Assembly: GCA_900543155.1 (NCBI GenBank)
Contig: UQQN01000013.1
Location: 1 to 36,232 of the forward strand
Length of the DNA stretch: 36,232 bases
Source of the DNA: an uncultured Prevotella sp.
GTDB taxonomy: Bacteria > Bacteroidota > Bacteroidia > Bacteroidales > Bacteroidaceae
Direction of reading: 5' to 3'
The notes beneath the pieces were generated by a model. The model worked only from the letters and a program-made list of their open reading frames with translations, searched no databases and was not told where the DNA came from. Shown here one piece after another: positions 1 to 7,967 of this stretch. Numbering within the stretch: position 1 is the stretch's first letter; every line of letters begins with the position of its first letter. The position numbers and the translations under genes are program-made.

Positions 1-57
1 AGTGGAATAAATTCCCTTCACATACCTGGCTACCTTATCTCACCCCTAACGGGGTGA
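1..57. repeat. Interspersed hairpin repeat, copy 1 (cut by window start)
   Basis: Bases 16-32 read CTTCACATACCTGGCTA, identical to the right arm of copy 2 at 13869-13885. The loop side (GGAA at 4-7 pairing with TTCC at 12-15) is also kept, so the left arm lies outside the window. A second small hairpin follows, TCACCCC at 40-46 pairing with GGGGTGA at 51-57. A more diverged third copy is at 26287-26333. Its role is unknown; the other copies end in T-runs and look like terminators. Confidence 0.7.
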
Positions 58-142
58 CCCATTTATCCATGTAATTTATCGACGTCAAAAATCCGATAAA
101 ATCGTGCAGAAAAAATTCATAGATTTTGAACATCCTACGAAA

Positions 143-208
143 AATGACAAATAATAAAACAACCGCGATACTCTTGATAGTCAATAAGTATCGCGGTCGT
201 TCGTCATT
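143..208 (-). terminator. Terminator of the ABC exporter operon
   Basis: An inverted repeat pairs 159-172 with 187-200; 13 of 14 pairs match, with core ACCGCGATACT. It lies just past the permease stop codon. Read on the minus strand, a T-rich stretch follows the stem, as expected of an intrinsic terminator. Confidence 0.7.
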
Positions 209-227
209 TATTATATGCACATAAGAA

Positions 228-1559
228 TTACTTATATCGCATCCACTTTATCATCTCTTTTATGCTGGGCTTTTTGCCATACATTAAGATGCCCACACGA
301 TAGATGCGAGCGCTACACCACACAAAGAATAGAGCGGTGGCATAGAGAATGGCTAACGAGAGCAATTCTTGCCACATGGGCACATTAAATGGGATGCGCA
401 CCATCATCACGATGGGAGATGTGAGAGGGAACATAGACGACCAAAAAGCCAATGGACCGTTGGTGTTTTCTGCCGAACCCATTGCCGCATAAATACCAAA
501 AATCATGATGATGATAACTGGCATCATAAATTGCGAAGAGTCCTCTTGCTCGTTGACCGAAGCACCTATAGCTGCAAAGAACGAGGCATAAAGCAGATAA
601 CCACCAATAAAGTAGAGCACAAAACAGGTACCCAATTCAGCATAGGGCAAATTGATTAAGGCTGCAAATAATTGCTGCGACTCGCTCGGCATAGCAGCTT
701 GCATAGCTGCAGGATTAGCTGCTGCACTCATACCCGCCATACCCATTTGCTGTGTTTGCGCCATATCTGCCCCAGAGATGCCGAATACGGTGCCTGCCAC
801 TGTGAGTATAATTGCCAACATGATGCCCCAAATGGCTAACTGCACAAAGCCCACTAAGGCTATACCCACAATTTTACCCATCATGAGTTGAAACGGTTTT
901 ACACTCGACACCATGAGTTCGACTATGCGATTGGTTTTCTCCTCCATCACACTTTGCATAACCATGCCACCATAAGACATGACGAACATGTAAATTAAGA
1001 AGGTAAAGATGAAGCCTGCAGCTATGGCTATATTGGTGTCTGACGAGGTGGTGCTACCGTCGGCTGTGCGCTTCATTGTGGGCACTGAAATTTCAGTTTG
1101 CACATCCTTAATAATTTTGTCTAACCCTGCAATGCCCGTTGCCTCAAGTTTGTCATGTCGTATTTTTTCGTTGAGCACATTGTTGACATACGACAATAAC
1201 CCTGCTGCCACTTCGTTGCGCGAATAGATGGTCACAGCCTTAGGATTTTGTACTAAATCAGCCCGAATGTCTACCACCGCCTCGAATTGTGTGGTGTCTG
1301 AATAATAAGCCTTGTTGTCGGGGTCGGTAATGGGGATGTAACGATAGGTTTGATCGTCCTTGAATAGTGACACATATTTGCCTGTTGCATCTGCCACAGC
1401 CACTTCCTTTTGGTCGTTATCTTTGATGGTCGACAACCAAATGGGCACAAACACCAAGGCTGCAAAAATAAAGGGCATCAGCACAGTGAGGATGATGAAC
1501 GACTTTTTTTTGACACGCGTTGAAAACTCTCTCGACGCTACTAATATAAACTTATTCAT
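228..1559 (-). CDS. ABC-2 type transporter permease (NatB-like)
   Basis: This is the membrane subunit of an ABC exporter of the NatB/ABC-2 class, 443 residues. The N-terminus reads ILVASREFSTRVKKKSF, then a first transmembrane helix at about 22-43. A large extracytoplasmic domain of about 130 residues follows, then roughly five more helices between residue 180 and 420, a topology typical of the class. An unusual Met/Ala-rich loop occupies about residues 266-294. The start codon overlaps the end of the upstream ATPase gene by 8 bases, so the two are probably translationally coupled and form one transporter. The substrate cannot be read from sequence; Na+ export is only the name-giving example. 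The family call is firm, the substrate unknown. Confidence 0.85.
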   Translation of the reverse strand: MNKFILVASREFSTRVKKKSFIILTVLMPFIFAALVFVPIWLSTIKDNDQKEVAVADATGKYVSLFKDDQTYRYIPITDPDNKAYYSDTTQFEAVVDIRADLVQNPKAVTIYSRNEVAAGLLSYVNNVLNEKIRHDKLEATGIAGLDKIIKDVQTEISVPTMKRTADGSTTSSDTNIAIAAGFIFTFLIYMFVMSYGGMVMQSVMEEKTNRIVELMVSSVKPFQLMMGKIVGIALVGFVQLAIWGIMLAIILTVAGTVFGISGADMAQTQQMGMAGMSAAANPAAMQAAMPSESQQLFAALINLPYAELGTCFVLYFIGGYLLYASFFAAIGASVNEQEDSSQFMMPVIIIMIFGIYAAMGSAENTNGPLAFWSSMFPLTSPIVMMVRIPFNVPMWQELLSLAILYATALFFVWCSARIYRVGILMYGKKPSIKEMIKWMRYK

Positions 1560-2475
1560 GATCGTTAGTCTGCTGTACGGTTTTCAAAAATATTTCTTGC
1601 ATAGAGGGCATTTGCTCGCTAATAGAACGCAGTTCTATGTGGTTTGCCACAGCGCTAATGAGTTGTGAGTTTGTGAGTTGCTCTGCCTTTTGAAGGGTGT
1701 AGGTGTGCAAATCGCCCGAATGAGCATGGTTTATCACATTGAATTGCCCTTCGACGGACTGCAAACTGCCACACTTTGCCACAGCCTCGTAGACTCCTGT
1801 GCGAAAACGCTCTTTCACCTCGTCAACATGGCCCGATAGCACTACTTGCGAGTGGTTTATTAAGGCTATTTCGTCGCACACTTCTTCGACCGACGACATG
1901 TTGTGCGTTGAAAAGATGATGGTGTGTCCTTTATCGCGCAGCGCAAGAATTTCGCGTTTCAGCATTTCGGCATTCACGGGGTCGAAGCCTGAGAAGGGCT
2001 CGTCGAAGATTAACAAGGGGGGCTCGTGAAGCACGGTGATGATGAACTGCACTTTTTGCTGCATACCCTTTGAGAGTTCTTCGAGTTTTTTGTTCCACCA
2101 TGGCATAATGCCAAACTTTTCGAACCACATTTTTAAACGTGTGGTGGCATCAGCCTTGCTGAGTCCTTTGAGTTGTGCCAAATAAATGGCTTGCTCGCCC
2201 ACCTTCATTTTTTTATAAAGTCCGCGCTCTTCGGGCAAATAACCTATTTGCATCACGTCTTCGGGGCGAAATTCATGCCCGTTGAACATAACCTGTCCGC
2301 TATCGGGGGCGGTGATGCGATTGATGATTCGAATAAGGGTTGTTTTGCCTGCTCCATTAGGACCAAGCAGTCCGAACACTTTGCCACGCGGCACACTGAT
2401 GCTCACATCGTTGAGTGCGGTGTGGGCTGCATAACGCTTGGTGATATGCGATGCTTCAAGAAATATGTCATGCAT
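1552..2475 (-). CDS. ABC transporter ATP-binding protein (NatA-like)
   Basis: This 307-residue nucleotide-binding subunit powers the permease encoded just downstream. Walker A reads GLLGPNGAGKTT near residue 37, the signature is LSKGMQQKVQ, and Walker B with its glutamate is LLIFDEPFSGFDP. The H-loop is STHNM. After the roughly 210-residue ATPase core there is a C-terminal extension of about 90 residues, common in NatA/CcmA-type exporter ATPases. The 8-base overlap with the permease gene supports a two-gene operon. No TAnnTTTG box is obvious in the short stretch upstream. A terminator for the preceding lpxH operon lies between 2535 and 2584, so this pair is probably transcribed separately. 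Confidence 0.9.
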   Translation of the reverse strand: MHDIFLEASHITKRYAAHTALNDVSISVPRGKVFGLLGPNGAGKTTLIRIINRITAPDSGQVMFNGHEFRPEDVMQIGYLPEERGLYKKMKVGEQAIYLAQLKGLSKADATTRLKMWFEKFGIMPWWNKKLEELSKGMQQKVQFIITVLHEPPLLIFDEPFSGFDPVNAEMLKREILALRDKGHTIIFSTHNMSSVEEVCDEIALINHSQVVLSGHVDEVKERFRTGVYEAVAKCGSLQSVEGQFNVINHAHSGDLHTYTLQKAEQLTNSQLISAVANHIELRSISEQMPSMQEIFLKTVQQTNDHE

Positions 2476-2534
2476 AATGCCTAATTTATAAGGTTTGTAT
2501 TAAGGGTGGTTTTTAAAATTCTAAAAATGCTGAT

Positions 2535-2584
2535 TAAAAAAGTATACACCCATTTGTTTATTTAGACGGACAAACAGGTGTATA
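2535..2584 (-). terminator. Terminator downstream of lpxH
   Basis: An inverted repeat pairs 2543-2557 with 2570-2584 (core TATACACC with GGTGTATA, two central mismatches). On the minus strand a run of six T follows immediately (2536-2541). It separates the lpxH operon from the ABC exporter genes. Confidence 0.75.
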
Positions 2585-2642
2585 TGCTACAATTTTTTGT
2601 TGAAAATCTGTATGAGTGTGTAAGCCTCCTCAATGTCTACAA

Positions 2643-3443
2643 CTATAACTGCGTTTCGCCCTCCACAAAGCTCTCCATAAACATGTGCTCACCATCGAAC
2701 ACTGCGTATGAGAATTGGGTAATCCAATCGCCCAAAATCATGATACGCGTGGTGCGCGACAACATTAAATCGAGCTCAATATGGCGGTGTCCAAAGATGA
2801 AGTAGTTAATGTCGGGGTGTGTTTGCAAATATTCTTTTGCAAAGATAATGAGCGACTCTTTGTGCTCGCCTTGATAGGGCGGTTCTTTGCCGTCTTCGCG
2901 TTTTAGGCGTGAATGACGTGCCCACTCCAAACCAAAAGCTACGCCCCAACGCGGATGAAGCATGGAGAAAAGGCGTTGACAAGTGGTGCTGTGAAACAAG
3001 GCACGCAGAAACTTAAACTTTTTGTCTTTTGAGCCAAGACCATCGCCGTGCCCCAGGAAGAAGGTTTGTCCGTGTAACTCTACCACCTCGTTGTGGCGGT
3101 GAAGCGTCATGCCACACTCTTTTTCAAAATAATCGTGTTGCCAAATATCGTGATTACCAATAAAGTAGTGTACTTCGACGCCCATATCGGTAAGCTCGCT
3201 GATTTTGCCGAGCAAACGAGTGTATCCTTTTGGCACTACGTTTTTATACTCATACCAAAAGTCGAAAATATCGCCCATCAAATACACAGCCTCGGCTTTG
3301 TGCTTGATGCTGTCGAGAAAGTTTACCAAGCGGCGTTCTTGCATACGCGGATGCGGAATGGCAAGACTACCTAAATGTGCGTCAGAAAGGAAATAGATGT
3401 TGCGACGCGCTGTATTTTCTGATTGATTGTTGTGCTGGCTCAT
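2643..3443 (-). CDS. lpxH: UDP-2,3-diacylglucosamine diphosphatase, LpxH family
   Basis: This calcineurin-like metallophosphoesterase of 266 residues matches the LpxH family. LpxH cleaves UDP-2,3-diacylglucosamine to lipid X and UMP in lipid A synthesis, at the inner face of the inner membrane. The metal-binding motifs are all present and in order: SDAHLG (D21, H23), GDIFDF (D58, D61), GNHD (N97, H98, D99), HGDG near 133 and GHRH near 218. It is the last gene of a probable operon (glycosyltransferase, radC, sufT-like, lpxH) and is followed by a terminator. A related phosphoesterase with another substrate cannot be excluded, but length and motif spacing fit LpxH well. Confidence 0.85.
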   Translation of the reverse strand: MSQHNNQSENTARRNIYFLSDAHLGSLAIPHPRMQERRLVNFLDSIKHKAEAVYLMGDIFDFWYEYKNVVPKGYTRLLGKISELTDMGVEVHYFIGNHDIWQHDYFEKECGMTLHRHNEVVELHGQTFFLGHGDGLGSKDKKFKFLRALFHSTTCQRLFSMLHPRWGVAFGLEWARHSRLKREDGKEPPYQGEHKESLIIFAKEYLQTHPDINYFIFGHRHIELDLMLSRTTRIMILGDWITQFSYAVFDGEHMFMESFVEGETQL

Positions 3444-3495
3444 AACTAAACGTATTTTCGGGCATATTATAATATAAGTAGACGTTTGCTACATA

Positions 3496-3816
3496 CTACA
3501 TGAACCCGAGTTCTAACTTAGCTTCGTCGGTCATCATGTCTTTATCCCATTCGGGTTCAAAAACAAGGTTGACTTTGGCATCTTTTACACCTGTAATGCC
3601 ATCGAGTTTGGTGCGCACGTCCTCCACAATAAAGTCTGCTGCAGGGCAGTTAGGTGCGGTGAGCGTCATGTCAACTTCGAGTATGCCATCGTCGTGTAAA
3701 TCGATGCGATAAATCAATCCCAGGTTATAAATATCTACAGGGATTTCGGGGTCGTATACGGTTTTGAGCACATCGACTATGCGCTCTTCTATTTTAAGTT
3801 TTTCTGTAGCTTCCAT
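3496..3816 (-). CDS. DUF59/MIP18 family protein, SufT-like
   Basis: This 106-residue protein is a single DUF59 (MIP18/PaaD-like) domain, related to SufT, which helps Fe-S cluster maturation. The hallmark VYDPEIPVDIYNLGLIY lies near residues 20-36, followed by the conserved TLTAPNCPAAD with its cysteine, and the C-terminal VNLVFEPEWDKDMM. It lies 52 bases upstream of lpxH and 28 bases downstream of radC, all on the minus strand, so co-transcription is likely. No suf genes are nearby. The domain call is firm; the role in Fe-S assembly is inferred from the family. Confidence 0.85.
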   Translation of the reverse strand: MEATEKLKIEERIVDVLKTVYDPEIPVDIYNLGLIYRIDLHDDGILEVDMTLTAPNCPAADFIVEDVRTKLDGITGVKDAKVNLVFEPEWDKDMMTDEAKLELGFM

Positions 3817-3844
3817 ATTTTTAAAATGATTGATGCCGCAGTAT

Positions 3845-4525
3845 TTAAATACGGCCTTCGTCTTGATAACTATAAAACCCTTTATCTGTCACAATAACAT
3901 GGTCGATGAGAGTAATTTGCATGATTTGTGCTGCTTTTTTTACTTTCTCGGTCAAATGGTCATCGTCTCGGCTGGGCTTAAAACTGCCCGACGGATGATT
4001 GTGAATAAGGGCAATGTGAGGGGCATTGGCAAGCAAGGCCTCTTTCAGCAACATACGCACATCTACCACCGTGCCCGTAATGCCACCGCGACTGAGCAAC
4101 TTTGAGCCTAATATGCGTAGGCTCTGACTCAATAACAAAACGTGACACTCCTCGTGCGGAAGGTCTTGCATTTTGGGTCTGAAGTAGTTATAGATGTCGG
4201 CAGACGAGGTGATTTGCACTGATTGACTGCTCTCGCTACCACGGCGCACACCTATCTCGCAAGCAGCTAAAATGGTGATGGCTTTGGCAGGTCCTACGCC
4301 TTTATATTCGCAGAGTTCGGCAATGGTTTTACGTCCTAAGGTGGTAAGGCTTCCGTTGCAATCGTTCAAGATGCGTTGCATCAGTCCCACTGCATTTTCG
4401 TCGGTATTACCCGAGCCTATAAGTATCGCTAACAACTCGGAGGTTGAGAGCGACACGGCACCTTTCGCTATGAATTTTTCGCGTGGACGGTCGTCAAGTG
4501 CCAAATCGGTGATGCTGAGTTTCAT
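3845..4525 (-). CDS. radC: RadC family JAB-domain protein
   Basis: This is a full-length RadC (DUF2466/YeeS-type) protein of 226 residues. An N-terminal helix-hairpin-helix region (ELCEYKGVGPAKA, about 70-82) is followed by a JAB/MPN metalloprotease-like domain. That domain carries the zinc motif HNHPSG at 175-180 and the acidic RDDD at 186-189. The N-terminal motif DDRPREKF is also typical of the family. Its biochemical role is unsettled; a part in DNA repair was claimed historically and is not well supported. It sits in the probable glycosyltransferase-radC-sufT-lpxH operon. Confidence 0.9.
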   Translation of the reverse strand: MKLSITDLALDDRPREKFIAKGAVSLSTSELLAILIGSGNTDENAVGLMQRILNDCNGSLTTLGRKTIAELCEYKGVGPAKAITILAACEIGVRRGSESSQSVQITSSADIYNYFRPKMQDLPHEECHVLLLSQSLRILGSKLLSRGGITGTVVDVRMLLKEALLANAPHIALIHNHPSGSFKPSRDDDHLTEKVKKAAQIMQITLIDHVIVTDKGFYSYQDEGRI

Positions 4526-4573
4526 GCTATTATTTGTTGCTTAAAGGGGTGGGAAAATCCCTGAGGGAGAAGG

Positions 4574-5587
4574 TTAGTTATAAAAATTCTTGCTGAATGC
4601 TTCGAATTCGCCTTTGCCCAATACACAGCGTCGCCACCATGCACGCCAAAAGCCCGAACCATATCCCCACAACTGAATGTAGGCAGCAGCAACAGCTCGT
4701 ACCCCTACACCCACACTATGTTCTTGCACGGAGGCATCGGCAAAGATGATGAGGGAAAACAGCACAAAGGGCAACAACATAACCCACCAATGCGGACAGC
4801 CCACACATGCAGCCACCACACTCAACACTACCAAGAGCGCACAACCTAAGGTGAACACCGCGGGTAGCGTGTGAACCAACTTGAGTGTGCCCGGATGACG
4901 CTTGGTAAGATTGATGCGAGCTATTCCAGAGTTGTGTACTTGCTTAAAGAATTTTTTAAGGTCGGTGCGACGCTTATGCCATACCCATGCACCAGGAAAG
5001 AGGCGACACTTATATCCACCCTTAAAAATGCGTGTCGAGAAGTCAATGTCCTCGCCAAAACGCATTTTCGAGAATCCTTGCAATGCATTATAAACCTCGC
5101 GGTTTACACCCATATTAAAGGAGCGCGGATAAAACTTGTCCATCTTCTTTTTTCCACCACGAATGCCACCTGTGGTAAAGAACGAGGTCATGGCATAGTT
5201 AATGGCTTTTTGCATAGGCGTAAAGTCTTTATACGCACGGTCTGGACCACCAAAAGCGTCGCAAGCATGATGTTGCAATTCATCATCGACAGCCTGTAAA
5301 TATCCTTGCGGAAGCACTACGTCTGAATCGAGAATAAGCACATATTCACCTTGGGCACGCGCTACGCCATAGTTGCGTGTTTGTCCGGGTCCTGAATTAG
5401 GCTTATTATAATAGCGCACATTCAAGACCTTTGCATAGCGATTCACCACATCTTGGCATGTGATGCTCGATCCGTCTTCTACCACCACTACCTCGAAGTC
5501 TTTAAGCGTTTGCGTGGTAAGACTTTGCAGCAGCTCGTCTACTTCGTTTGGGCGGTTATATACGGGTATAATAAATGAATATTTCAT
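4574..5587 (-). CDS. Family 2 glycosyltransferase, membrane-anchored
   Basis: This GT-A fold glycosyltransferase transfers a sugar from a nucleotide donor, probably for a cell-surface glycan. The N-terminus MKYSFIIPVYNRPNEV is the classic GT2 opening. VVVEDGSS, the DXD-like LILDSDV and the acceptor-side FGEDIDFS follow. Residues from about 240 to 320 hold two to three hydrophobic helices, so the enzyme is membrane-bound. The start at 5587 is chosen over one 33 bases upstream (5620) because the -10-like box TAACTTCG at 5609-5616 would leave the upstream ATG outside or at the very edge of the transcript. It appears to head the operon with radC, the DUF59 gene and lpxH. Acceptor and donor are unknown. 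Confidence 0.85.
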   Translation of the reverse strand: MKYSFIIPVYNRPNEVDELLQSLTTQTLKDFEVVVVEDGSSITCQDVVNRYAKVLNVRYYNKPNSGPGQTRNYGVARAQGEYVLILDSDVVLPQGYLQAVDDELQHHACDAFGGPDRAYKDFTPMQKAINYAMTSFFTTGGIRGGKKKMDKFYPRSFNMGVNREVYNALQGFSKMRFGEDIDFSTRIFKGGYKCRLFPGAWVWHKRRTDLKKFFKQVHNSGIARINLTKRHPGTLKLVHTLPAVFTLGCALLVVLSVVAACVGCPHWWVMLLPFVLFSLIIFADASVQEHSVGVGVRAVAAAYIQLWGYGSGFWRAWWRRCVLGKGEFEAFSKNFYN

Positions 5588-5608
5588 CGCAATGTATCGT
5601 AATTTCTG

Positions 5609-5616
5609 CGAAGTTA
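5609..5616 (-). promoter_or_regulatory. Probable -7 box of the glycosyltransferase operon
   Basis: The minus strand reads TAACTTCG, one change from the Bacteroidetes TAnnTTTG box. A TTTG lies 22 bases upstream at 5639-5642. It supports translation starting at 5587. Confidence 0.45.
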
Positions 5617-5889
5617 GCATAAATCTTCAAGAGATTGGCAAAGATTAGGCTTTTTTTTAAGCAACTGTTCGAATTTATTCGGCAATAATCTGCACAGGCT
5701 GCACCTTAGGTGGCATATTGCAACAAGTATTTTTTCTGTTAGCTTGGGTGTGGAAATGTAAGGGGTGATTCTAAAAACAATGAGGTCCACATACTTAGAT
5801 TTGTTATACTGTATTTGCAAAAAGGTAGTGCAGCAAAAAAATATGTGGTAAAAAATAGCAATATGCTTTTTTACTTTTTACATTTACGC

Positions 5890-5897
5890 TAAATTTG
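5890..5897 (+). promoter_or_regulatory. -7 box of the PurF-family gene
   Basis: TAAATTTG matches the Bacteroidetes sigma-ABfr -7 consensus TAnnTTTG and stands 36 bases before the start codon at 5934. The rest of the 346-base intergenic stretch (5588-5933) shows nothing else that I can support. Confidence 0.6.
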
Positions 5898-5933
5898 CAC
5901 GCGTAAACTTCAACATACAACACAAATACACCT

Positions 5934-7361
5934 ATGGGAGGCTTCTTTGGCACCGTATCGCAGATTGACTGCGTAGCCGATTTATTTTACGGCACAGACT
6001 ACAACTCACATTTAGGCACACGCCGAGGTGGTATGGCCACTTACAACAAGGAAGAACGTGCGTTTACGCGTTCTATCCACAATCTTGAAAGTTCTTATTT
6101 CCGCACTAAATTCGAGCCTACTTTGTCGCGCTTTGCTGGTGCCACATCGGGCATTGGCGTTATTAGCGACACTGATGCACAGCCACTTGTGCTCAATTCG
6201 CATTTGGGGCGGTTTGCTATTGTTACGGTAGCAAAAATTCAGAATATTGACGAAATAGAAAAGCAGCTACTCGATCAGAATATGCACTTTTCTGAACTTT
6301 CGTCTGGCAAAACAAATCCTACCGAACTCGTGGGCTTACTGATTATTCAGGGCAAAAGCTTTGAAGAGGGTATCGACAATGTGTTTCGCCACATCAAGGG
6401 CTCATGCTCTATGCTGCTCTTGACCGAGGATGGTATTATTGCTGCACGCGATTCATGGGGTCGCACGCCTATTATTATTGGTAAAAAAGATGGTGCCTAT
6501 GCTGCTACAAGCGAAAGCACGGCTTTCCCTAACTTAGACTATGTAACGGAGCGTTTCTTGGGTCCGGGCGAAGTAGTGCGTTTGCGTCCCGATGGCATCG
6601 AACAGTTGCGAGAACCGCGCAAGAAGATGCAAATATGCTCATTCCTTTGGGTATATTATGGTTTCCCCACTTCAACCTACGAAGGCCGTAATGTAGAGGA
6701 AATGCGCTATGAGAATGGTCGCATCATGGCAACCGAGGACGATACTGAAGTTGACTGCGTTTGTGGCATCCCCGACTCTGGTGTTGGCATGGCATTGGGT
6801 TATGCTGCTGGCATGCAAAAGCCCTATCAACGTGCCATTTCAAAATACACCCCCACATGGCCCCGAAGCTTCACTCCTGCTAACCAGTCATTACGTTCGT
6901 TGGTTGCTAAGATGAAGTTGATTCCTAACCGCGATATGCTGAACGGCAAACGTGTGCTTTTCTGCGACGACTCTATTGTGCGTGGCACACAGCTTCGCGA
7001 CAACGTGGGCGTACTTTTTGAAGATGGTGCTCGCGAGGTACACATGCGCATTGCTTGTCCTCCTCTTATCTATGGTTGTCCTTTCATTGGTTTTACATCG
7101 TCGAAGAGCGACATGGAGCTTATTACCCGTCGCATTATTGGCGAGTTTGAAGGCGACCCTAATAAGGACTTAGAAAAATACGCTACAACCGACTCTCCGC
7201 AATATCAGCGTATGGTCGAGGAGATTCGTAAGCGCCTTGGTTTAACCTCATTGCGTTTCAACAAACTCGAAACTTTGGTTCAGGCTATTGGTTTGCCCAA
7301 GTGCCAACTCTGCACCCACTGCTTCGATGGTACTGGTTGCTGCGGTTGCAACGAAGAATAA
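5934..7361 (+). CDS. Amidophosphoribosyltransferase (PurF) family protein without the N-terminal cysteine
   Basis: This 475-residue protein aligns by eye with glutamine PRPP amidotransferase, the first enzyme of purine synthesis. An N-terminal Ntn-hydrolase glutaminase domain (about 1-240) precedes a phosphoribosyltransferase domain. That domain has the PRPP loop VLFCDDSIVRGTQ at about 341-353 and the motif GIPDSGVGMALGYA. Oddly, residue 2 is glycine (MGGFFG) where PurF has the nucleophile cysteine (MCGI). No alternative upstream start restores it. The C-terminus is Cys-rich, with six cysteines in the last 20 residues (457, 460, 463, 469, 470, 472). From memory, the same MGGFFG form is widespread in Bacteroides, so this is a conserved paralogue and not a lesion. 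Its activity may be ammonia-dependent or different. A terminator follows. Confidence 0.85.
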   Translation: MGGFFGTVSQIDCVADLFYGTDYNSHLGTRRGGMATYNKEERAFTRSIHNLESSYFRTKFEPTLSRFAGATSGIGVISDTDAQPLVLNSHLGRFAIVTVAKIQNIDEIEKQLLDQNMHFSELSSGKTNPTELVGLLIIQGKSFEEGIDNVFRHIKGSCSMLLLTEDGIIAARDSWGRTPIIIGKKDGAYAATSESTAFPNLDYVTERFLGPGEVVRLRPDGIEQLREPRKKMQICSFLWVYYGFPTSTYEGRNVEEMRYENGRIMATEDDTEVDCVCGIPDSGVGMALGYAAGMQKPYQRAISKYTPTWPRSFTPANQSLRSLVAKMKLIPNRDMLNGKRVLFCDDSIVRGTQLRDNVGVLFEDGAREVHMRIACPPLIYGCPFIGFTSSKSDMELITRRIIGEFEGDPNKDLEKYATTDSPQYQRMVEEIRKRLGLTSLRFNKLETLVQAIGLPKCQLCTHCFDGTGCCGCNEE

Positions 7362-7390
7362 TTTATTACAATCTACTCTATTATAACTAA

Positions 7391-7438
7391 CATGAAGGGT
7401 GAAATGATTATGCAGTCATTTCACCCTTCATGTTTTTT
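7391..7438 (+). terminator. Terminator of the PurF-family gene
   Basis: A perfect 17-bp inverted repeat (7391-7407 with 7416-7432, starting CATGAAGGGTGAAATGA) with an 8-base loop is followed by six T. Confidence 0.92.
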
Positions 7439-7493
7439 CGATAGGTAGCATATACCCCCATTAGGTTTGTATTACTTAAAACCTCCCCCTCCC

Positions 7494-7546
7494 CTAAAAA
7501 ATCAAAAAGACCTTGGATAAGCAGAATGCTCTTCCAAGGTCTTTTT
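7494..7546. terminator. Bidirectional terminator between the PurF-family gene and rpmH
   Basis: A perfect 14-bp inverted repeat pairs 7504-7517 (AAAAAGACCTTGGA) with 7533-7546. It is flanked by A-runs and T-runs on opposite sides, so it can stop transcripts from either direction. It is the probable terminator of rpmH on the minus strand. Confidence 0.85.
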
Positions 7547-7562
7547 TCAAGCAACGAATTGT

Positions 7563-7721
7563 TTATTTCTTGCCATGAACTTCGTCAGATACGGTCAATT
7601 TTTTGCGACCTTTTGCGCGACGTGAAGCCAATACGCGACGGCCATTGGCAGTCTGCATACGCTGACGGAAACCATGCTTGTTGTTTCTCTTACGATTGTG
7701 GGGTTGGAATGTTCTTTTCAT
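7563..7721 (-). CDS. rpmH: Ribosomal protein L34
   Basis: This short gene encodes the 52-residue large-subunit protein bL34. The sequence starts MKRTFQPHNRKRNNKHGFRQ and continues RMQTANGRRVLASRRAKGRKKLTV, the near-invariant L34 pattern, with a short lineage-specific tail ending HGKK. Roughly a third of the residues are Arg or Lys. It has its own promoter (-7 box at 7844-7851) with a leader of about 115 bases, and a strong bidirectional terminator. It is not next to rnpA or dnaA here, unlike in many other bacteria. Confidence 0.97.
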   Translation of the reverse strand: MKRTFQPHNRKRNNKHGFRQRMQTANGRRVLASRRAKGRKKLTVSDEVHGKK

Positions 7722-7843
7722 TTTTGTTATGCTGTTTTTTTGTTTTTGATATACATATCAGTTGAGCGGGAAAGGTCAGCACTACCATTGTTACAGACCT
7801 CACGGCCTCGTTTCACGTTGAGGCACCTTCCTACTTCGGGGTG

Positions 7844-7875
7844 CAAAGTTATGAAAACTTTTGTGATTGAGCAAA
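7844..7875 (-). promoter_or_regulatory. Promoter of rpmH
   Basis: On the minus strand, TAACTTTG (7844-7851) lies 20 bases after TTTG (7872-7875). This fits the Bacteroidetes -33/-7 promoter. The leader to the rpmH start is about 115 bases; I see no clear known riboregulator in it. Confidence 0.7.
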
Positions 7876-7923
7876 AAAGGCGTGCATTTTTTACATAGAA
7901 AACCTATTTTCCGCGTGTTTCTA

Positions 7924-7945
7924 CCTAAAAAAGTATGCTTTTAGG
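7924..7945 (-). terminator. Weak hairpin after trpS
   Basis: Arms CCTAAAA (7924-7930) and TTTTAGG (7939-7945) lie shortly past the trpS stop. On the minus strand the T-run forms part of the second arm. It is short and only a possible terminator. Confidence 0.4.
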
Positions 7946-7967
7946 ACTAAGTTCTCTCGTTTACAAC

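Noticed and set aside
35..220. A 61-codon minus-strand frame at the start of the window
   Set aside because: It runs straight through the exporter terminator and toward the hairpin repeat, and has no protein-like pattern.
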